From assembly GCA_945869505.1 (NCBI GenBank), contig CAMBOZ010000032.1, forward strand, positions 1-13,367: a DNA stretch of 13,367 nt. The letters are read 5' to 3'. The position numbers and the translations under genes are program-made. The notes below the pieces were generated by a model. That model did no database searches. It was not told where the DNA came from and saw only the letters and a program-made list of their open reading frames with translations. Positions 7,122 through 13,367 of the stretch are shown one piece after another. How positions within the stretch are numbered: position 1 is the first letter of the stretch; each line of letters starts with the position of its first letter. Origin of the DNA: Bifidobacterium breve (GTDB lineage: Bacteria; Actinomycetota; Actinomycetes; Nanopelagicales; Nanopelagicaceae).

Positions 7122-8004
7122 GCGCGACGCCACCGGCGATTAGATCTTTACGCAGTTGCGTGATCTGATCTTCGGTTGCATCGACGAGAGGAAGTCTTGT
7201 ATATCCGCCAGGTAGGCCCATCATATTTAGCGCGGCCTTGGTGAGGATCGCACCCTGGGTGCGGAATGTGCCGGTAAAGATAGGAAGTAATTTTTGATGA
7301 ATCTCCAATGCACGTGTTGCATCGCCTGCAAACCAAGCGCTCAGCATCTCTTTGAGATCTTTGCCCACGGTGTGGCCACATACCGAAACCATGCCTACCG
7401 CTCCGACTGAGAGAAGCGGCAAATTAAGGATGTCATCGCCTGAGTACACAGGAATTCCACAACGCTTAATTACCCAAGAAGTTGCTGCGACATTTCCCTT
7501 CGCATCTTTCAAGGCCACGATTTGTGGGTGGTTATAGAGCTCAACAATTGTGTCCGACTCAATTTCAATCCCGCAGCGACCTGGAATGTCGTACATCATT
7601 AACGGAAGATCAGTTGCGCTGGCTATCGCTTTGAAGTGCGCTACAACACCGGCTTGAGGAGGTTTGTTGTAATAAGGCGCAACAACAAGCAGCCCATCTG
7701 CGCCGGCTTTTTCGGTGCGCTTTGCTTGATTGATTGAATAGTCGGTTTCGTTATCTCCAGCGCCTGAAACTACAAAAATCTTCGAACCGACTACGCCCTT
7801 TACGACGCGAATGATCTCCTCTTTTTCAGAAGATTTGGTTGTAGGAGCCTCGCCCGTTGTTCCGTTAACAGCGATTCCATCGTGTCCATTTGCAACTAGA
7901 TGCGCGGCTAACTTTTCTACGCCCGGCCAATCGATTTTTCCATCCTTATCAAATGGCGTCACCATTGCGGTGAGCATACGTCCGAATGGCGCCTCGATTG
8001 TCAT
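7117..8004 (-). CDS. dapA: 4-hydroxy-tetrahydrodipicolinate synthase
   Basis: A 295-residue class I aldolase of the lysine/diaminopimelate pathway, condensing pyruvate with aspartate semialdehyde. The Schiff-base lysine is K166 in ALKDAKG. T49-T50 in NGTTGE, Y111 near APYYNKPP and Y138/R143 in YDIPGR complete the active site. Length is typical (about 290-300). The product feeds dihydrodipicolinate reductase, whose gene dapB lies about 2 kb upstream in this window, so both early steps towards meso-diaminopimelate for peptidoglycan are encoded close together. The ATG follows the thyX stop by 17 nt; GGTAGG is a moderate ribosome binding site, and TAGGTT also sits 6 nt before the start. The thyX-dapA-rnj order matches Mycobacterium. 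Confidence 0.96.
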   Translation of the reverse strand: MTIEAPFGRMLTAMVTPFDKDGKIDWPGVEKLAAHLVANGHDGIAVNGTTGEAPTTKSSEKEEIIRVVKGVVGSKIFVVSGAGDNETDYSINQAKRTEKAGADGLLVVAPYYNKPPQAGVVAHFKAIASATDLPLMMYDIPGRCGIEIESDTIVELYNHPQIVALKDAKGNVAATSWVIKRCGIPVYSGDDILNLPLLSVGAVGMVSVCGHTVGKDLKEMLSAWFAGDATRALEIHQKLLPIFTGTFRTQGAILTKAALNMMGLPGGYTRLPLVDATEDQITQLRKDLIAGGVAL

Positions 8005-8021
8005 AGGTGAAACCTACCGTT

Positions 8022-8741
8022 TTAAGGTGCGATCCGTCCAGATTTCTCGAAGGCTCCGTAGGTAAGTGGCATTAATTTTGCAAATTCGGCTTCCATTTTC
8101 TCGGCCACCATCTCAATTTCTCGTTGCGGATAGCTAGGAAAATGCGAGCCTTCGCGCGCGGTGCGAAGTGAAAGAAAGTTCATAAGCGCACGTGCATTCA
8201 TAGTCACATACATAGATGAATAAGTCGCAACTGGCAAAACTACGCGCGCGACTTCACGGGCGACTCCGGCATCGAGCATTTTTTGATAGCTATCGTAAGC
8301 AACTAAATATGCTTCTTTCATTGCAGAAATTGAAATATCAAATTGCTCTTTAGTTCCATCTTCAAATGTGTATGCGCCAGTTTTACCAACTTGAATCAAC
8401 TTACGCTCTTTTGAGGGGATATAAAAAACTGGCTTTAATTCGCGATAGCGTCCGGACTCCTCGTTATAAGAAGCGATTCGATGGCGCATGAATTCGCGGA
8501 ATACAAATATTGGTGCGCTAACGAAAAATGTCATCGAAGTGTGCTCGAATGGAGACCCATGGCGTTCGCGCGCTAAATAATTAATAAGCCCAGCTGAGCG
8601 CGCAGGATCTTCCCCGATTTCATCAAGTGATTGCTCACCAGCAGTTGAAACGCGTGCTGCCCAAATTACATCGGCATCGCTTGCGCTTGATTTAACGAGT
8701 TCAACTGTGACATCGTCGCGAAAAACTACTTCTTGGCTCAT
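8022..8741 (-). CDS. thyX: Flavin-dependent thymidylate synthase ThyX
   Basis: Makes dTMP from dUMP using FAD, NADPH and methylene-tetrahydrofolate; the alternative to ThyA. The diagnostic RHRxxSxNxxSxRY motif is complete, at residues 86-99 when counted from this start (RHRIASYNEESGRY). The C-terminal ARVVLPVATYSSM and LRTAREGSHFPSYPQREI blocks are also typical. I chose the ATG at 8741 (239 residues) because AAGGTGA lies 5 nt upstream. A GTG three codons earlier (8750, 242 residues) is possible but has no ribosome binding site at normal spacing. The AAGGTGA itself lies partly in the right arm of a perfect palindrome, so translation may depend on leader folding. It diverges from azlC and is followed by dapA. 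Confidence 0.95.
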   Translation of the reverse strand: MSQEVVFRDDVTVELVKSSASDADVIWAARVSTAGEQSLDEIGEDPARSAGLINYLARERHGSPFEHTSMTFFVSAPIFVFREFMRHRIASYNEESGRYRELKPVFYIPSKERKLIQVGKTGAYTFEDGTKEQFDISISAMKEAYLVAYDSYQKMLDAGVAREVARVVLPVATYSSMYVTMNARALMNFLSLRTAREGSHFPSYPQREIEMVAEKMEAEFAKLMPLTYGAFEKSGRIAP

Positions 8742-8760
8742 GGGCGTCACCTTATATATA
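8733..8760 (+). promoter_or_regulatory. Candidate azlC promoter
   Basis: TTGGCT (8733-8738) and TATATA (8755-8760) with a 16-nt spacer resemble -35 and -10 hexamers directed towards azlC. The -10 lies inside the palindrome shared with the thyX leader. Initiation near 8767 would give a leader of about 35 nt containing AAGG (8786-8789) upstream of the start. Visual match only. Confidence 0.3.
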
Positions 8761-8775
8761 AGGCGTTACCTCCTT
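8742..8775 (-). promoter_or_regulatory. thyX leader: palindrome, direct repeats and two Shine-Dalgarno-like motifs
   Basis: The perfect 14-bp palindrome CCTTATATATAAGG (8750-8763) is flanked by two plus-strand GGCGTYACC repeats (8743-8751 and 8762-8770; 19-bp period). Read in the thyX direction there is a strong AAGGAGGT (8775-8768) with no start codon at normal distance, then the AAGGTGA used for the ATG at 8741. The palindrome could fold with its 3' arm covering AAGG of that site, or be an operator or -10 region used in both directions. Confidence 0.6.
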
Positions 8776-8780
8776 GAGGA

Positions 8781-8808
8781 TATCTAAGGCAGAATGTCCC
8801 CGTGTCTA
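8781..8808 (-). promoter_or_regulatory. Candidate thyX promoter overlapping the azlC start
   Basis: On the minus strand TAGACA (8808-8803) and TAGATA (8786-8781), 16 nt apart, could serve as -35 and -10 for thyX. Initiation near 8774 would include the strong AAGGAGGT and the palindrome in a leader of about 33 nt. The -35 would lie in the first azlC codons. Both hexamers are imperfect. Confidence 0.22.
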
Positions 8809-9476
8809 GAGTGAACCGCGCCACCGCCTCCCAATCTTTGAGCGTATCGCTCACTGTCGGGGCATACGGAATTGCTTTCGGGGCTGCCTCCGTTGCCGCT
8901 GGTTTCTCGGTTTTGCAGAGTTGCTTACTTTCACTCTTAACCTTTACCGGCGCATCACAATTTGCAGTTGTTGGAGTATTAGGTGCGGGTGGCAGCGCAC
9001 TTAGTGGAATTGCAACTGCGACTTTATTAGGCGTAAGAAATACTTTGTACGGCCTAAGAATGGCACCAGTATTAAACGTTAAGGGGTTGCGGCGAATTTT
9101 TGCAGCACAGATAACTATTGATGAATCAACCGGAGTGGCGCTCTCTCAAGAACATTTAGGCGTTAAAGAAGCGCGGCAAGGTTTCTGGCTAACCGGAATC
9201 GGTGTCTTTATTTTTTGGAATATTTTCACTTTGGCAGGTGCTTTAGGTGCGCAAGCAATGGGAAATCCAGCAGCGTGGGGACTCGATGCTGCCGTACCAG
9301 CCGCATTTTTAGGGCTACTTTGGCCGCGCTTAATTAGTAAAACAGATCGCGCACTTGCGGTCGCTGCTTGTGCGTTGGCGCTAGCGATGACACCGTACTT
9401 TGTACCTGGTGTCCCAATTATCTCAACCGCTTTGTTGGCAGTCTTCTTCGGATTGCGAGCTAGTTTATGGAGATAA
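8802..9476 (+). CDS. azlC: AzlC family branched-chain amino acid exporter, large subunit
   Basis: A 224-residue polytopic membrane protein of the AzlC (LIV-E) family, which with a small AzlD partner exports branched-chain or related amino acids. Family signatures seen: FTGASQF at 48-54, RNTLYGLRMAPVL at 79-91, the conserved DES at 107-109, and WGLDAAVPAAFLGLLWP at 159-175. Several long hydrophobic helices fill the sequence. The start is GTG at 8802 with AAGG 12 nt upstream; a second in-frame GTG at 8811 is possible. It is the first gene of a two-gene plus-strand unit in an otherwise minus-strand window, divergent from thyX, with azlD overlapping by 10 nt. Family assignment is firm; the actual substrate cannot be read from sequence. 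Confidence 0.92.
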   Translation: MSRVNRATASQSLSVSLTVGAYGIAFGAASVAAGFSVLQSCLLSLLTFTGASQFAVVGVLGAGGSALSGIATATLLGVRNTLYGLRMAPVLNVKGLRRIFAAQITIDESTGVALSQEHLGVKEARQGFWLTGIGVFIFWNIFTLAGALGAQAMGNPAAWGLDAAVPAAFLGLLWPRLISKTDRALAVAACALALAMTPYFVPGVPIISTALLAVFFGLRASLWR

Positions 9477-9790
9477 ATTTACTGGATCCGTTTTGGCTAG
9501 CAGTTATAGGAACTAGTCTTTTTGCCTTCATTTTGAAGTACCTTGGACATAGTGTTCCGAAGCGCTGGCTTTCTCATCCGCGAATATTGAAAATTAACTC
9601 TTTAATTCCTATTGCACTCTTAAGTGCACTAGTAGCGGTTCAAACCTTTACCCAAGATTCGCGTTTGATCGCAGATCAGCGAATGGCGGGTTTGGGCGTA
9701 GCAATTGTTGCACTAATTCTGCGTGCGCCATTTCCAGTTGTTGTCTTATCGGCGGCAGCAACTTCTGCAGCGCTCTTTCATATCCAATAA
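9467..9790 (+). CDS. azlD: AzlD family branched-chain amino acid exporter, small subunit
   Basis: A 107-residue membrane protein of the AzlD family, the obligate partner of AzlC. The usual features are present: an N-terminal helix (about 10-26), the KYLGHSVPKRW segment (24-34), a second helix with IPIALLSALVAVQ (47-59), and LRAPFPVVVLSAAATSAAL (85-103). Its ATG lies inside the last codons of azlC in another frame (10-nt overlap), a classical coupled arrangement giving matched subunit amounts. It ends only 11 nt from the stop of the convergent mycoredoxin gene, with no visible terminator between them, so the transcripts probably overlap at their 3' ends. Confidence 0.88.
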   Translation: MEINLLDPFWLAVIGTSLFAFILKYLGHSVPKRWLSHPRILKINSLIPIALLSALVAVQTFTQDSRLIADQRMAGLGVAIVALILRAPFPVVVLSAAATSAALFHIQ

Positions 9791-9801
9791 CTTGAGAAAA
9801 G

Positions 9802-10059
9802 CTAGATAATAGAAAGCGCTTGTAACTTCGCCTTTAGGTCATTATCTGAAGGTTCAGTCAGATGTGTTCCATCCGAAAATACGATTACGGGAATCGACTT
9901 CGCTCCCCCATTGATCTCAATTACCTTTGCAGCCGCTGACTCATCGGCTTCAACATCAATGTGATTAACCTGCACATCGAGTTCTTCAAATAGACGCTTT
10001 GAGCGGCGGCAATCTCCGCACCAGTCAGCGCCATACATTGTGATATCTGCTTTAGCCAT
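9802..10059 (-). CDS. Mycoredoxin (glutaredoxin-like protein)
   Basis: An 85-residue thioredoxin-fold protein. The CxxC active site is W13-C14-G-D-C17 and the cis-proline is P57 in KSIPVIV. The tail INGGAKSIPVIVFSDGTHLTEPS closely follows mycobacterial Mrx1 as I recall it (VNGGNRTVPTVKFADGSTLTNPS). Mycoredoxins reduce mixed disulfides between proteins and mycothiol, so this gene suggests a mycothiol-based redox system; no mycothiol biosynthesis gene is in the window. The active site reads CGDC where mycobacterial Mrx1 has CGYC. The ribosome binding site AAGGGGA (10073-10067) overlaps the dapB stop codon, 7 nt before the ATG, which indicates coupled expression with dapB. NrdH or another small glutaredoxin is the main alternative. 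Confidence 0.85.
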   Translation of the reverse strand: MAKADITMYGADWCGDCRRSKRLFEELDVQVNHIDVEADESAAAKVIEINGGAKSIPVIVFSDGTHLTEPSDNDLKAKLQALSII

Positions 10060-10071
10060 TTGCTTATCCCC

Positions 10072-10074
<3 letters not shown>
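10060..10074 (-). promoter_or_regulatory. Strong ribosome binding site of the mycoredoxin gene overlapping the dapB stop
   Basis: On the minus strand AAGGGGA (10073-10067) is one of the strongest Shine-Dalgarno matches in the window and shares bases with the TAA of dapB (10074-10072). The spacing of 7 nt fixes the ATG at 10059 and points to translational coupling. Confidence 0.75.
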
Positions 10075-12083
<2,009 letters not shown>

Positions 12084-12098
12084 TTTTGCGCTCTTTAC

Positions 12099-13367
12099 TT
12101 ATTCAGCGCTCGGTGTAGTTCCATCTTCGAGAACAGGAATCAACGAAAGCTTGCCCTTAGGATCGATTTCGCCGATTTCAACTTGAATCTTGTCGCCAAC
12201 CTTCATAACTTCTTCTAGGTTTTCAATGCGCTTTCCGCCGTGCATCTTGCGAATTTGCGAGACGTGGAGCAAGCCATCTTTACCTGGCATAAGTGAGATG
12301 AAAGCACCAAATGCTGCGAGTTTTACAACGGTACCGATGTAGCGCTCTCCAACTTCTGGCATTTGTGGATTAGCGATCGCATTGATCTGTGCGCGTGCAG
12401 CTTCTGCTGACGGACCATCGGTTGCGCCAATATAGATCGTGCCATCATCTTCAATTGAAATATCTGCGCCAGTTTCATCTTGGATCTGGTTGATTATCTT
12501 GCCTTTAGGTCCGATAACTGCACCGATCTGATCAACAGGAATCTTCACAGAGATGATGCGAGGAGCAAATGGGCTCATCTCATCTGGTGTGTCGATCGCT
12601 TCATTCATAACATCAAGGATTGCTAGGCGCGCTTCTTTAGCTTGGTGAAGTGCTCCAGCAAGTACTGAAGCAGGAATTCCATCGAGCTTGGTATCTAGCT
12701 GCAGCGCTGTAATGAAATCTTTTGTACCGGCAACTTTAAAGTCCATATCGCCGAATGCATCTTCTGCACCCAAGATATCTGTAAGGGCAACGTATTCAAC
12801 TTTGCCATCAACGCTATCTGAGATAAGTCCCATTGCGATACCTGCAACTGGAGCCTTAAGTGGCACACCAGCATTTAGCATTGCAAGAGTTGAGGCACAA
12901 ACAGAACCCATAGATGTCGAACCATTTGAACCAAGTGCTTCAGAGACCTGACGGATTGCGTAAGGGAACTCTTCGCGAGTTGGAAGAACTGGAATAAGTG
13001 CGCGCTCAGCGAGAGCACCGTGGCCGATTTCGCGACGCTTTGGTGTACCAACACGACCAGTCTCACCAGTTGAATATGGTGGGAAGTTGTAGTTGTGCAT
13101 ATAACGCTTATGGTTCTCTGGATTTAAAGTATCGAGCTGTTGCTCCATCTTTAACATATTAAGTGTTGTGATTCCGAGAATCTGAGTCTCGCCACGTTCG
13201 AAGATCGCTGATCCGTGAACGCGAGGAATAACTTCAACTTCTGCAGAAAGTGCACGGATATCGCGGAGTCCGCGACCATCGATACGAATCTTGTCACGCA
13301 ATACGCGCTGGCGGACTAGCTTCTTAGTAAGTGAACGGAACGCGGCAGGAACTTCCTTTTCGCGTCC
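12099..13367 (-). CDS. pnp: Polyribonucleotide nucleotidyltransferase (PNPase), C-terminal part
   Basis: The reading frame stays open to the right edge, so only the last 422 residues are seen; the first RNase PH-like domain lies outside. The visible part holds the second RNase PH domain with the catalytic stretch [20 protein letters not shown] at about residues 196-215, including the Asp residues that bind metal. A KH domain with the GPKG loop (about 286-289) follows, then an S1 RNA-binding domain (about 340-409, [12 protein letters not shown]) and a short acidic tail. PNPase degrades RNA 3' to 5' with phosphate and can run in reverse to add tails. A TTG at 13301 lies within the domain and is not the true start. 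The gene is first in the pnp-M16-dapB-mycoredoxin series. Confidence 0.97.
   Translation of the reverse strand, partial: GREKEVPAAFRSLTKKLVRQRVLRDKIRIDGRGLRDIRALSAEVEVIPRVHGSAIFERGETQILGITTLNMLKMEQQLDTLNPENHKRYMHNYNFPPYSTGETGRVGTPKRREIGHGALAERALIPVLPTREEFPYAIRQVSEALGSNGSTSMGSVCASTLAMLNAGVPLKAPVAGIAMGLISDSVDGKVEYVALTDILGAEDAFGDMDFKVAGTKDFITALQLDTKLDGIPASVLAGALHQAKEARLAILDVMNEAIDTPDEMSPFAPRIISVKIPVDQIGAVIGPKGKIINQIQDETGADISIEDDGTIYIGATDGPSAEAARAQINAIANPQMPEVGERYIGTVVKLAAFGAFISLMPGKDGLLHVSQIRKMHGGKRIENLEEVMKVGDKIQVEIGEIDPKGKLSLIPVLEDGTTPSAE

Noticed and set aside
7811..8065. Plus-strand open frame across the dapA-thyX junction
   Set aside because: Antisense to two well-supported genes, no family resemblance and no start signal.
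8794..8814. Six-codon ORF (ATG to TGA) overlapping the azlC start
   Set aside because: It could be a leader peptide, but it has no run of regulatory codons and AAGG is only 4 nt from the ATG; short ORFs of this size arise by chance.
9776..9830. Bidirectional terminator between azlD and mycoredoxin
   Set aside because: Only a 4-bp AAGC/GCTT pairing and no T-tract was found in this convergent junction.
13299..13301. TTG as the start of PNPase
   Set aside because: The frame continues without a stop to the right edge ([10 protein letters not shown]... upstream), and a complete PNPase needs another RNase PH domain before this point.

Overview
The window looks like a piece of an actinobacterial chromosome. 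The gene order pnp – M16 peptidase – dapB … thyX – dapA – rnj – ftsK – HTH_25 membrane protein – rimO – pgsA – cinA is the order I know from Mycobacterium and Streptomyces. The small thiol-redox protein resembles mycoredoxin, a partner of the actinobacterial thiol mycothiol. By eye the base composition is moderate (roughly mid-40s % GC, not computed), codon use is relaxed and gaps are very short. That combination fits small-genome freshwater Actinobacteria (acI / Nanopelagicales, Planktophila-like) better than high-GC soil relatives; this placement is inference.

Layout, in the direction of transcription (mostly the minus strand, so right to left). At the right edge is the C-terminal half of PNPase, followed by an M16 zinc peptidase, dapB (4-nt overlap) and a mycoredoxin whose ribosome binding site overlaps the dapB stop. 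A two-gene plus-strand island, azlC-azlD (branched-chain amino acid exporter), faces mycoredoxin tail-to-tail and diverges from thyX. Next come thyX, dapA, rnj and ftsK, each separated by 9-17 nt. A 142-nt gap, the longest non-coding stretch here, carries an ordered set of TCACCCC/GGGGTGA elements and a candidate promoter. Then follow the HTH_25 (RodZ-like) membrane protein, rimO, pgsA (4-nt overlap) and the start of a CinA-type amidase that runs off the left edge.

The genes cover RNA decay (PNPase, RNase J), the lysine/diaminopimelate branch that feeds peptidoglycan (DapA, DapB), dTMP synthesis (ThyX), chromosome translocation at division (FtsK), envelope lipid synthesis (PgsA), ribosome modification (RimO) and thiol redox control. 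No RNA genes, CRISPR arrays, insertion sequences, phage genes or defence genes were seen. No gap exceeds 300 nt.

I did not find an undescribed multi-gene system; this is conserved housekeeping DNA. The observations worth a second look are small regulatory patterns: the 20-bp-phased TCACCCC array, the palindrome and repeats in the thyX/azlC divergent region, and a recurring TANNNT-N6-8-start arrangement that suggests leaderless transcripts.
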